This document shows, one piece after another, positions 23,883 through 32,059 of a DNA stretch of 37,675 nt. Position numbers and translations under genes: made by a program. A model generated the notes under the pieces. It had not been told where the DNA came from and searched no databases. It saw nothing but the letters and a program-made list of their open reading frames with translations. The DNA is from Deltaproteobacteria bacterium. Its GTDB lineage: Bacteria > Desulfobacterota > Binatia > UBA9968. The first letter of the stretch is position 1. Each line of letters begins with the position of its first letter. The stretch is taken from the NCBI GenBank assembly GCA_016210115.1, contig JACQUW010000138.1:1-37675 (forward strand), written 5' to 3'.

Positions 23883-24365
23883 TTAACGGTAGCGCAAGTC
23901 GCGCTCGCGGTCGCCGCGCTCGCGCAACGACCAGGCTCGTGTTTCGCGCGCGCAGAACCGCCGATCCGCATCGACCGGCCGGCGCGTGCCTTCAAGATTC
24001 ACGATGACGTGGAAACAATGTTCTCTGCCACGGAACCGATATCCCTCGACGGGGGGTAACTCAACCTCATTTGTTCCTGGTCGGAGAAAATAGCGCCGTG
24101 GTTGACTTGCCGGATCATTGTCACGATCACGGATCTCGATCTCGGTCTCACAGGCGCGGTCAGAATCTAAGCGCACCGTCGCCCTCCAGACGCGAATCCG
24201 CTGCCCGTCGATAATAGGGTCTGGAGCCATATCAAGATCGTGAATCGTCAGGCGATCGCCCCTGCGACAAGGGCCGCGCCGCGATTCAGCGGCGTTCACC
24301 TCCCCCGCCAGACCCATAAGTAGCGCCAACAGTCCTATCAGCAGAGTTGTTTTGAGCCAATGCAT
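23883..24365 (-). CDS. small secreted protein of unknown function
   Basis: A 160-residue protein that I do not recognise. The start is the ATG at 24365, 11 nt after AAGGAGGT. Residues 1-24 form a clear Sec signal peptide ending VNAAES. The mature part is Arg/Asp-rich with four cysteines (in GPCRRGD, ACETEIE, EHCFHV and RFCARE), so two disulphides are likely. Beta-type segments such as IRVWRATVRLDSD and REHCFHVIVNLEGTRRPV suggest a small beta-sandwich or binding domain. It is probably periplasmic. It has no clear operon partner. Confidence 0.72.
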   Translation of the reverse strand: MHWLKTTLLIGLLALLMGLAGEVNAAESRRGPCRRGDRLTIHDLDMAPDPIIDGQRIRVWRATVRLDSDRACETEIEIRDRDNDPASQPRRYFLRPGTNEVELPPVEGYRFRGREHCFHVIVNLEGTRRPVDADRRFCARETRAWSLRERGDRERDLRYR

Positions 24366-24596
24366 AAAAAAAATGACCTCCTTCTGGCACTCGTAAGCTA
24401 CACGTCGATGCTTCGGCCACACCTGCCCTTGTGCGAGGAGATTCTTCCCCGCTTTTGGACGGTTTGGCTGTACTTACCAGCTTTCTTTGCTTTAGACGAG
24501 CGAGAAGGGAAAAAGGACTAAAGGAGAGCCAGGAGACACCAGGGTGGCTCCGCGCGCCAGGATCGCCAACTCTGTGATTGAGTCAGATAAGTCCGT

Positions 24597-26636
24597 TTAT
24601 GACGATCCCTTCGAATCGCGGCGCGCAGGGGGTCCTGCTGCTTCGAGTTGGCCGATCTCCCTCTTAACGGCTTGCTGGTGCTTCTTCTGGATTTCGGCGA
24701 TCAGTGTCTCGCAGTCGATGTCCTTGCCAAGCGCGAGGTCCCTCGGCTGGATGATGCTGGTACCCAGCAATAACAAGACATTCACGATTTTTTTAAGGAG
24801 CGACTCGGTCCCGATCTAGATCGGATCGGGAAAAACCGAAACGTCTTTGAAGCGCCCGCCTACCCGGACAAAGGAACGGAGGCTGAACGGACTGAAATCT
24901 TTCGGCATGGGTGTTAAGATAACGTTTAACTTCTCTTCTTTGAGATCGACCTTTCCGTCGCCAAAAATCACCGTGTCGGTGGTATCAAGAACAAGTGTTT
25001 GCACGCCCATCTGTCCGTCTTTGCCCTCGAGATTGAAAACCGCACAGTTGATCGGGATGGATTTGTCGCCACGGACCACGACGCCAAGCGACTGGGCAAC
25101 GTCGAGACCGGCCAGTTCGACCAGCAGCCCGCTAATCTGACCGCCTGACATCGTCGCCAGGATAGTGCCGGACGCAGTTCCCATCAGCTCTCGAAACGAG
25201 TTCCCGGTTCCGGAAATAGCTATTCGTCCTCCTATGGGACCGAGGCTTTTTTGGGCGAAAGAGCTATCGCCCAGAAACCGTTTTAAGTCGAGTTTCCGCA
25301 GCCGCACATCGGCTTTGACCTTTGAGGGACGCTTTGAGCCGTCGAATGTGCTGTAGATTTCGACCCGGCCATTGGCTACCCCGAAGGAAGCCGGCTCGAA
25401 GCGCAGGACGCCATCCTTCAAGGTCAACTTCGCATCAAGATTATCGATCGGGAGCTTCGGGGCGAGAATACGTTTGGCACGCAACCGGACGTCTGCGTCC
25501 ATGGCGTTTAGGCGCTCCAGGTCATACTCCTGGTCGGGAAAGATTCGGTCGCTTTTCTTTTCGGCTAGCGCTTTCTTTTTTTGCTCTTCTGAAACAGTCT
25601 CCTTCGGATCGGGGGTTCCTCCGATAAAGCCGGCCAGGTCATCGAAATCGAGCAGGGTGGAAACGAGATCAGCCTTCATGACGTTGCGTTTCGGCCGAGT
25701 GTCAACGTGGATATCCCCGGCCAGGTTGCTGTCTCCGACGTTTCCGGAGAAACCTTTGAATGACCAGACCCCGCCCTCTTGCTTTAACTGGCCTCTGAGT
25801 CTGTATGGAGGGGTCGACGGAAAAACGACGCGGATGAGGGGAAACAGGTTCGCCATATCCGCGCCCTGGATGTCAAGCTTAACGTCTTCCCCTTTCATCT
25901 CTAGTGGTTCGATCAGGTTGCCATCGACTTTCGCTTTAACGTCCCCGGCACTGAGGTCGATCTCCAGAGGGTAAGGCTCCTTGGCACTCCTCAGGTTTTG
26001 GTAAGAACCGCCCTTCAAAGAAAGAGTCAACGGCTGCTTCTGATATTGACCTCGCGCCTTGAGCTCGACCGGCGCTTCCCAAAAGCCTCCGGCTTCCGCG
26101 GCCGCGAGCTTCAACTCAAACCGGGCGCCGGTTTCCTCATTCGTAAACAGTAATTCGCTGTCCTCTATGACGAGTTTTTCGACAACGGGGAACTCGGTTC
26201 GATCTTTCGGCGCGGCCGGTTCGATTGCGCCGGGAGCCCCGCGAAATTCCCAGTTGGCCTCTCCCTCAGCGTTTTTCTCGAGTATTACTTTGGCTTGAGA
26301 GATCGTTACAGTAGGAAGAACAAGACGGAACTTGAGCAGTTGCCAGAGGTCCAGCTCTACATCTAGAACGGCCAATTCAGCCATTTGTGGGTGCTTGCTC
26401 CAGGACGCGTTCTGAAACTGGATTTCGCTTGCGGTGAGTTTTGAGACCCACCCAAGGTCTACCTGCAAGTCGCCATTGATAACGAGCTCGCGTCCCGTGG
26501 CTTTGCTGACCGCTGCGGAAGCGTAACCCTTGAATCGATTCCAATCCAAAGTCCAAAGAAAGACCCCGGCCGCAATGATAATCACGGCAAAAATAGAAGT
26601 TACCCAGATCAAAACGCGACGTTTCCGCCTGCTCAT
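24597..26636 (-). pseudogene. AsmA-family protein interrupted by an in-frame amber codon
   Basis: Reading through TAG at 24816-24818 (codon 607) gives one 679-codon frame. N-terminus: a membrane helix (LIWVTSIFAVIIIAAGVFLW) and the AsmA opening DWNRFKGYASAAVSKATGRELVINGDLQV. The middle has the C-terminal AsmA-type SGTGNSFRELMGTASGTILATMSGGQISGL in outline. Before the stop is VGGRFKDVSVFPDPI; after it IGTESLLKKIVNVLLLLG and then LALGKDIDCETLIAE, matching the usual AsmA tail (GKDxDC). The stop therefore falls inside the conserved C-terminus. The truncated 606-residue product may still work. AsmA proteins help move phospholipid to the outer membrane. The ATG at 26660 is an alternative start; neither has a strong ribosome site. 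Confidence 0.85.
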
Positions 26637-27033
26637 GCACTCTGTTGACGCAAGACTCATACCTGAAGTTGACTGCAATACGATTCGTGTGTGGAAGCCG
26701 GTGGCGCAAACTCCGGGTGAACGGAAGCGATGCTTATTCGCTCGCCAGTTTCCGAAAAAGGTCGAATCTCTTTCGGGTAAAAACCGGATTGACGGTTGAG
26801 CAACAAGCGGGCTTCCGGGCAGGGAAGCGCCGGCCATCGAAGGTCAACTCCTCCGAATGCGGCGGCGTCCCCCTACACCTGGCGCTGGGAATCTCCTGGC
26901 CCGGAGGAAATGCTCATCATCATTAACGAGCAGTCTTGACGATGAAAGCGGTGACCGAAGGGGCAGGCCCCCGGGAGGTCGCAGGCGTAGAACCGTGCAG
27001 GTGCCGGCAGGTGATTTCTCCGTTGCTGGCCGA
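26637..27033. other. 397-nt region upstream of the AsmA gene
   Basis: No gene is supported. It contains the promoter region of the AsmA-family gene, a possible eight-residue leader ORF with a GGAGGAA site (26910-26939) and the partial repeat copy at 26952-27001. Confidence 0.5.
26952..27001 (+). repeat. dispersed structured repeat, copy C (5' half only)
   Basis: It begins TGACCGAAGGGGCAGGCC and continues AGGTCGCAGGCGTAGAACCGTGCAGG, matching the first 47-50 nt of the copies at 31186-31318 and 34663-34797 apart from a 3-nt insertion and single changes. The GGAGCCTCGA...CCCCTGAGG 3' half is missing, so the long closing stem cannot form. Confidence 0.7.
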
Positions 27034-28011
27034 TTACCGGTCGCGCAAAACCTTTTCTAGCGGGCCGTTTTCACGGAACGGTCCAGGCCAGCCCAGATAC
27101 TCTTTGAATTCCGGGCGTTTTTTCATCAAGTCCCTGACCACGTTTTCGATCCCTTTATCCCGCACGAAAGGAGCGGGCTTGAAAAGGCGCGCATAGGCCG
27201 CAACCGACTTTTGGACAATCGTCGGATCTTTTTCCCGCAGCCATTTGGAGAAAGACTTCTCGGCGAACGGGTGATTCTTTTTGATTAAGTAAATACCCGC
27301 GACGTACGCCCTGAGGAAATCCTCAACCGTCTTTGGTTCTGCTCTAATAAAGGCCCGGCTACTGGTAACGCATGACGACGGATAGACGAGATCCGTCTTG
27401 CTGAGATCGACGAGCACCGGCCAACCCCGCTGCAAAAAAGGAATCGCCTAGCGAGTGGTTAGAGCCGCGGCGGCGATGCGCCCACTATCCAATGCAGCCA
27501 CCATTTCCGTACCGGAGCCTAATTGCAAAACCATGAGATCACGGTCCGGGTCGAGGCCGACATACTTGAGCGCGGCCCGAAGATAGAAATGCGTGGTCGA
27601 TCCGTAGCGGGTCACGGCGCTTGCCTGACCTTTAAGTTCCATCGCTGACTTGATTTCAGGTCGTGTGATTAAGTACACAGGATCCGCGTCGACGGGACAG
27701 GCGAGCAAAACGACGTCGCCTCCGGCCGCGCGCGCAGCCACGACCGATTCCGCCCCCACTCCCGAAAAGGGGAGATCACCGGTTATGATCGCTAACGTAA
27801 TCAGCGAGCCACCTCGTATTTGGACCGGCTCGACGTTCAGGCCGTACTGGACGAAAAAGCCGGCATCCTTTGCAACCCATACCGGAAGATGGGAAGGCGA
27901 GGCCGTGGTTCCGTAGTGAATGCGCCTGAGCTCCTGCGCGGATGCCCGCCGGTTCGGCACAAGCAGCGCAACAGATATGAAGACCAGAATTTGTAACTTG
28001 AACCAGATCAT
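27034..28011 (-). pseudogene. NMT1/SsuA-like substrate-binding protein interrupted by an amber codon
   Basis: One frame of 326 codons is split by TAG at 27448-27450 (codon 188). The N-terminal part has a signal peptide (residues 1-25, ending RASAQEL) and HYGTTASPSHLPVWVAKDAGFF, LITLAIITGDLPFSG, then ELKGQASAVTRYGSTTHFYL. Beyond the stop the homologous fold goes on (AIPFLQRGWPVLVDLSKTDLVYP, FLRAYVAGIYLIKKNH, FKEYLGWPG), with a length normal for the family. The residue at the stop is usually aromatic (PPY/YPY-type) in relatives, so a Tyr-to-amber change is plausible. Without readthrough the product would lack its second lobe. It has no transporter partners nearby. Confidence 0.85.
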
Positions 28012-28100
28012 AAAGGCGACGCCCTCCGGCGGCGCCGGGTCTGAGAGAGATCTCAGCGTCTCAAGAATTTTTTTTCAATGGTATGTCGCCCAATTCGGAA

Positions 28101-28409
28101 CTAGGCATACTTTGCAAGAAACAGAGCCAGTTTGATGGCTCCGCTGACCAGGGCTTGAGTCGTCGCCGCCTGATCGATCTCTGCGCGAATGCGATGCATT
28201 TCGGCGACGTCTTCATCCGTTGCCAAGATGCCCTGTTTGAGCAGATTTAAACGGGCCGTGCTGTAGCGATCATAAGCGTTATCGACCTGGGGCTTTAGCG
28301 CCGTCATTCTGGCCAAATCCGCCTCCTGAATCGCCCGGCGATACGCTTTATCCAACGCAAATGCCGCTTCTTTCGCGTCTTCCAGAACGATTTCATCATT
28401 GTCAAGCAT
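28101..28409 (-). CDS. small helical protein of unknown function
   Basis: A 102-residue protein that I do not recognise. It is almost wholly alpha-helical: residues about 8-90 form long amphipathic helices rich in Ala, Asp, Glu and Arg (EDAKEAAFALDKAYRRAI, then KPQVDNAYDRYSTARLNLL), ending in a hydrophobic ALVSGAIKLALFLAKYA. No signal peptide. GGAGAAG precedes the ATG. It is the last gene of a three-gene minus-strand unit after a helical lipoprotein (56-nt gap) and an M48 peptidase, and may be a partner of the lipoprotein. Confidence 0.7.
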   Translation of the reverse strand: MLDNDEIVLEDAKEAAFALDKAYRRAIQEADLARMTALKPQVDNAYDRYSTARLNLLKQGILATDEDVAEMHRIRAEIDQAATTQALVSGAIKLALFLAKYA

Positions 28410-28465
28410 CTGGTCTTCTCCATGAGTTAACGGATATCACCTGTCCTCGGATCAACTGATGATCT

Positions 28466-29374
28466 TCATTTCACTCGCGCGGTGTTGATCTCTGAAAGCG
28501 CCGCCTCGGCAAAATTTCTGAGAGTTTCATCCTCCCGCATCATCTTCATCAGGGTGTCGCTTTCGGCTTTGAGCCCCGCAACGTCCAGACCAGGGATTGC
28601 TCCCGCGATGTTGAAGGCAAACGACAAACCTTCGGCAATATCGTCCATGCTCAACTTATCGTAATCGAGTAAAAGCTTGCGCAGCTCCGCGCCAAGCCTT
28701 GCGGCCTTGACCGCCTGCTCAATACCGTTTCGAGTGATTTCCTCCTCCGCAGCTCGAACCTCTCGAAGTCGTCGCTCGAGCTCCAGTAACTTGAGGTCGG
28801 TGATTGGGGTAAAAGGCTTTGTATCACGCACTCTTTCCAATTCCTCAGCGATGGCCGCTCGCTCCCGAATAAACTCAGCCGGCTTTTCCTGAATGGATAC
28901 GGCAAACGCGGTCATCTGGGCGGTCAGCTTATCAAGGACCGGAATGGTCTCGCGTACGGCCGATCTCGCAAACCACGAACCTTTGTCAAGAGAGGCAAAT
29001 GTGGCCGCGAACGTGGTGTATTGCTGGCGCAACTTCTGGAGAAATGCTTGCCATTGCGCCTCGCTTTTTGGCGCGCCGGCCTTCAACGGATCAATGATCA
29101 GTCGCAACATCTGAAGGTCTATCGGGCCTGTGGACTTTTTTACGCCCTCGACGAATAACTGCGAAGCCTTCTCGGGCGGGAGAGGGGCTGCCTCGGTTTC
29201 CTTTCGCCTCAGTTCATCTATCTTATCGATTGCGGCTACAGATTCCGCCCCGAACTGGGCGGCGCCTACTTGAATCAATTTGGCTTTTTGAGCACATCCG
29301 CTAATGATGATCGTCGCAGCCAGGAGAACCTCTGCAAACCAAACGTATCTGGCTGCTGATCTGAGAACCTTCAT
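28466..29374 (-). CDS. helical coiled-coil lipoprotein of unknown function
   Basis: A 302-residue predicted lipoprotein: signal peptide with lipobox ISGC at about residues 24-27. The mature part is helical throughout, with heptad-like charged stretches such as ITDLKLLELERRLREVRAAEEEI at about 190-215. The C-terminal third has a hydrophobic Gly/Ala segment (LSFAFNIAGAIPGLDVAGL). GGAGG lies eight bases before the ATG. It lies between an M48 lipoprotein peptidase gene (39-nt gap) and a small helical protein gene. The envelope location and coiled coil suggest a structural or scaffold role; no family is recognised. Confidence 0.78.
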   Translation of the reverse strand: MKVLRSAARYVWFAEVLLAATIIISGCAQKAKLIQVGAAQFGAESVAAIDKIDELRRKETEAAPLPPEKASQLFVEGVKKSTGPIDLQMLRLIIDPLKAGAPKSEAQWQAFLQKLRQQYTTFAATFASLDKGSWFARSAVRETIPVLDKLTAQMTAFAVSIQEKPAEFIRERAAIAEELERVRDTKPFTPITDLKLLELERRLREVRAAEEEITRNGIEQAVKAARLGAELRKLLLDYDKLSMDDIAEGLSFAFNIAGAIPGLDVAGLKAESDTLMKMMREDETLRNFAEAALSEINTARVK

Positions 29375-29413
29375 GTTAAAGCCTCCGAAAAAAGAGACAA
29401 AAGGATTCAGGAT

Positions 29414-30142
29414 CTACGGCGACTTCGGCGCCGCGATGATGCCTTTTAGATTTTCAATCCTCTCCTGGCCGCTCGGATGGCTGCTCAAAAAAGGTAAAAG
29501 CGTGCCGCCCGATGCTTTCAGGATCTTCTCATGCATCCGGACGGCTGCGTAGGGATTAAAATTGCTTTCCACCATATAACTGACGCCTAAAGCGTCGGCC
29601 TCCCTTTCCTGATCGCGGCTGTACGAGGCCTCGATTAGCTGGATGCTGAGACCCGCAATAGTGCCTGCTGCAGGCACACCCGCAGCCTGCAATCCAATAG
29701 CCGCCAGTGTCCCTATGGCATCGAAGGTCTTAGTCCTGGTATTGCTTGCATCACCATGGCCTTTGGCGAGGTGAGCGGCCTCATGGCCAAGAATGGCCGC
29801 AAACTCGTCGATATCATCCCCTAAAAGTTTGACCATCGCGAGGTTGATCGCGATGACTTGCCGCTGTTCGATGCGCCCAGCGAAAGCGTTGGGATCGTCT
29901 CCATTAACGACCACGAGCTCAGCCTGAACGCCCGCCGCCCTCGTAATGCGAAAGTGTGCGAGCATGACTTTTTTCATGGTCATTGTGCTCAAAGAAGCCA
30001 TGGTCTCCTGGTTTGCCCCTAACAAATGTACCTCCGCGCTTCCCGACTGCACCATGTCCCTGACGCGCCACACTAGCTTTCTCTCAAACATGGCGCAGGC
30101 CGTGAGAAAGATCAGCAGGCCGGCCGCAACAAAGCCTTTCAT
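29414..30142 (-). CDS. M48-family zinc metallopeptidase, lipoprotein (BepA/LoiP-like)
   Basis: A 242-residue predicted lipoprotein: lipobox LTAC at residues 13-16. The zinc motif HEAAH is at 120-124 in FAAILGHEAAHLAKGHGD; the third ligand lies in SRDQEREADALGVSYMV, as in the M48 family. The C-terminal FLSSHPSGQERIENLK is also typical. M48 lipoproteins degrade or assemble outer-membrane proteins in the periplasm. The start is uncertain: an in-frame GTG at 30178 would add 12 residues before the signal peptide; neither has a good ribosome site. It heads the three-gene unit with the coiled-coil lipoprotein. Confidence 0.92.
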   Translation of the reverse strand: MKGFVAAGLLIFLTACAMFERKLVWRVRDMVQSGSAEVHLLGANQETMASLSTMTMKKVMLAHFRITRAAGVQAELVVVNGDDPNAFAGRIEQRQVIAINLAMVKLLGDDIDEFAAILGHEAAHLAKGHGDASNTRTKTFDAIGTLAAIGLQAAGVPAAGTIAGLSIQLIEASYSRDQEREADALGVSYMVESNFNPYAAVRMHEKILKASGGTLLPFLSSHPSGQERIENLKGIIAAPKSP

Positions 30143-30388
30143 GAGAGAACGGCCGGAGATTCTCAACCGGGCACCCACAACACCCCACTTTAGGCCGGAA
30201 CGAGACCGGGATCCGGAACCGGAATCAAACTCCCACGCTTTGCCCTCGTATTATATGGCCCTCCAGGCAGGCCGTCTATAGGAAAATTGATCGAGACCGC
30301 AGGAGGGTTGCCCGTCAGAGATAAATGATACGGGCCAGCAGAACCGGCTGGTTCCGTTCGGCGCAGGCATCTTGAAAGCGACCGGAGG

Positions 30389-31048
30389 TCAAAGCATGGA
30401 TCGCAAGACAGGCTCCAGCACTCTCCAGACATTCGCCGCGATCATGCGATGCCCTTCGGCTGTGGGATGGATGCCGTCGGGTAAATTCAGGCGGGGAACG
30501 CCTCCGATGCCCTCCAGGAGAAACGGCACGAGCACGGTTTTTTTCTTGGACGCCAACTCGGGAAATATGGAATTAAAGGCAGCCGCATAATCCTTTCCCA
30601 AATTGGGAGGCAGCCGCATTCCCATGAGAACCACCTTCACGCTCGGATATCTCTTTCTGGCTTTGTCGATGATCGCCTGCAGGTTGTTTTTTGCGGCCTC
30701 AACCGGGAGGCCTCTAAGCCCGTCATTCGCGCCAAGCTCAAGCACCAGAATATCGATCGGCTGCCGAAGGAGCCAGTCAATCCTGCCAAGCCCGCCCGCC
30801 GTAGTGTCTCCGCTTTGCCCCGCGTTCACCACTTTAAAATTCCACCCTTTGGCGTCGATTCTTTGCTGGATCAACGAAGGAAAGGCCTGATCTAAACTGA
30901 CTCCATAACCTGCCGTAAGGCTGTCACCCAGAAAAAGAATCACTTTCGATTTTCTGTCAGCCGCGGCGCCCGGCGCATCCGACGGACCGAGCGCCAGCAC
31001 CAGCGCCAGGCTCGGCGCAAAAAGGGAGAGCATTTGTTTCAGCGACAT
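30389..31048 (-). CDS. tesA: TesA-like multifunctional GDSL/SGNH esterase
   Basis: A 219-residue periplasmic enzyme. Signal peptide residues 1-29. The nucleophile S43 is in the block I GDSLTAGYG; block III is GANDGLRG; the catalytic Asp/His are in DGIHPTAEGH. These are the SGNH arylesterase/thioesterase I (TesA) features, and spacing and length match. It hydrolyses acyl esters and thioesters. It is transcribed divergently from the ybbA-like ATPase gene, and tesA next to ybbA-ybbP is a conserved arrangement in proteobacteria, which supports the identity of all three. No clear role beyond lipid-linked ester hydrolysis can be assigned. Confidence 0.93.
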   Translation of the reverse strand: MSLKQMLSLFAPSLALVLALGPSDAPGAAADRKSKVILFLGDSLTAGYGVSLDQAFPSLIQQRIDAKGWNFKVVNAGQSGDTTAGGLGRIDWLLRQPIDILVLELGANDGLRGLPVEAAKNNLQAIIDKARKRYPSVKVVLMGMRLPPNLGKDYAAAFNSIFPELASKKKTVLVPFLLEGIGGVPRLNLPDGIHPTAEGHRMIAANVWRVLEPVLRSML

Positions 31049-31336
31049 GGTTGTATCCCGACGGCAAAAACCCTATCGTTTTAGTAATACGCTAACATAT
31101 GGATCACGACCTTCAATCCTTCGCGGTTTACGGAGCTTTTTCCAGGAAATGAGCATGAATTGCATCGCCTAAAAAGGGGAAGCCGTGACCGAAGGGACAG
31201 GCCTGCAGGTCGCAGACGTAGAACCGTGCAGGTCCGGGAGGCATAGACGGGGCAATAAACGACTCGGAGCCTCGATGTAGTGGCCCACCGGCTGCGGCCG
31301 GAAGGCCTGCCCCTGAGGAACCCATTTTCGGAGGAA
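31049..31336. other. 288-nt divergent intergenic region between tesA and ybbA
   Basis: It holds the dispersed structured repeat copy A and, 13 nt before it, a seven-codon ORF (31149-31172). No other gene is seen. Any ybbA promoter must lie before the repeat, so the repeat is probably in the ybbA leader. Confidence 0.55.
31186..31318 (+). ncRNA. dispersed structured repeat, copy A (leader of ybbA-ybbP)
   Basis: 133 nt running TGACCGAAGGG ... CTGAGG. The ends form a long stem: GGGACAGGCCT (31194-31204) with AGGCCTGCCCC (31303-31313), ten pairs and one A-C mismatch. Inside are CCTGCA/TGCAGG and CCGG-loop-CCGG hairpins. It aligns nearly gaplessly with copy B at 34663-34797, and changes in stems keep pairing. 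It ends 18 nt before the ybbA start and includes no other gene. It could be an uncharacterised cis-regulatory RNA, a MITE-type element or both. The stretch ACCGAAGGGGCA-like resembles part of the glycine riboswitch, but the rest does not. Confidence 0.6.
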
Positions 31337-32059
31337 ATGAGCCTGAAAGATATCCTGCAGGTACAAAATCTCGGCAAAACCTATAGGAGCGGCGACCAAA
31401 CACTGGCCGTCTTGCGCGAGATCTCCTTTGCTCTTGCAGAGGGGTCCACTTGCGCCGTCATCGGTCCCTCAGGGAGCGGCAAGACGACGCTGCTCGCGAT
31501 CTGTGCCGGGTTGGAGCGTCCGACGTCTGGCACCGTTATATTGAACGGCAAGAATCTCGGCCTGATGGACGAGAATCAACTGGCGCAGCTGCGTAACCGC
31601 GAGGTGGGCTTTATTTTTCAGAGCTTCCAGCTCATCCCGACTCTTACCGCCCTGGAAAACGTCATGGTTCCGGCGGAAATTCAGGGCCGGAACCATGCCC
31701 GCCCGCGGGCTTCCGAGTTGCTGGAGCAAGTGGGTCTCGAGGACCGTTTCCATCATTATCCTGTGCAACTTTCCGCGGGCGAGCAGCAGCGGGTCGCGCT
31801 GGCGCGCGCTTTCATCAACCGGCCGAAGATCCTCTTCGCCGACGAGCCCACAGGGAATCTCGACGCTGAAACCAGCGAGACAGTCGCTCGGCTTCTCTTC
31901 GAGCTGAACCGCGTGGTCGGAACGACTCTGGTCCTGGTCACTCACAATCCAGATCTGGCAGCTTTTACCGAGCGAATTATTCAGCTAAGAGGCGGAGTCA
32001 TCGCGGCCGACCGCCGGCGCAGCGGCGGCGCTTTTGGAGCTTCAAACACCAGCGCATGA
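31337..32059 (+). CDS. ybbA: YbbA-like ABC transporter ATP-binding protein
   Basis: A 240-residue ATPase of the LolD/MacB type. Walker A GPSGSGKTT, Q-loop FIFQSFQL, signature LSAGEQQRVALARA (SAGEQ rather than SGGQQ), Walker B ILFADEPTGNLD and the switch His in VTHNPD are all present. The start is ATG at 31337 with GGAGG just before; an in-frame upstream start would include part of the repeat. Its stop overlaps the permease start (ATGA), so it is translationally coupled to the YbbP-like gene. It powers a large FtsX-type permease that acts in the envelope. Confidence 0.95.
   Translation: MSLKDILQVQNLGKTYRSGDQTLAVLREISFALAEGSTCAVIGPSGSGKTTLLAICAGLERPTSGTVILNGKNLGLMDENQLAQLRNREVGFIFQSFQLIPTLTALENVMVPAEIQGRNHARPRASELLEQVGLEDRFHHYPVQLSAGEQQRVALARAFINRPKILFADEPTGNLDAETSETVARLLFELNRVVGTTLVLVTHNPDLAAFTERIIQLRGGVIAADRRRSGGAFGASNTSA

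Noticed and set aside
31186..31318. Copy A of the repeat as a glycine riboswitch
   Set aside because: Only the short ACCGAAGGG-type stretch is similar; the conserved CTCTCAGG-AAA-GGACAGA half and the tandem aptamer layout are missing, and the downstream genes are an exporter.
31128..31403. Minus-strand open frames across repeats A and B as small proteins (sharing LHGSTSAT)
   Set aside because: The shared peptide simply reflects shared repeat DNA. It occurs in different contexts with stops and frame changes and no ribosome sites, while the base changes fit RNA pairing better.
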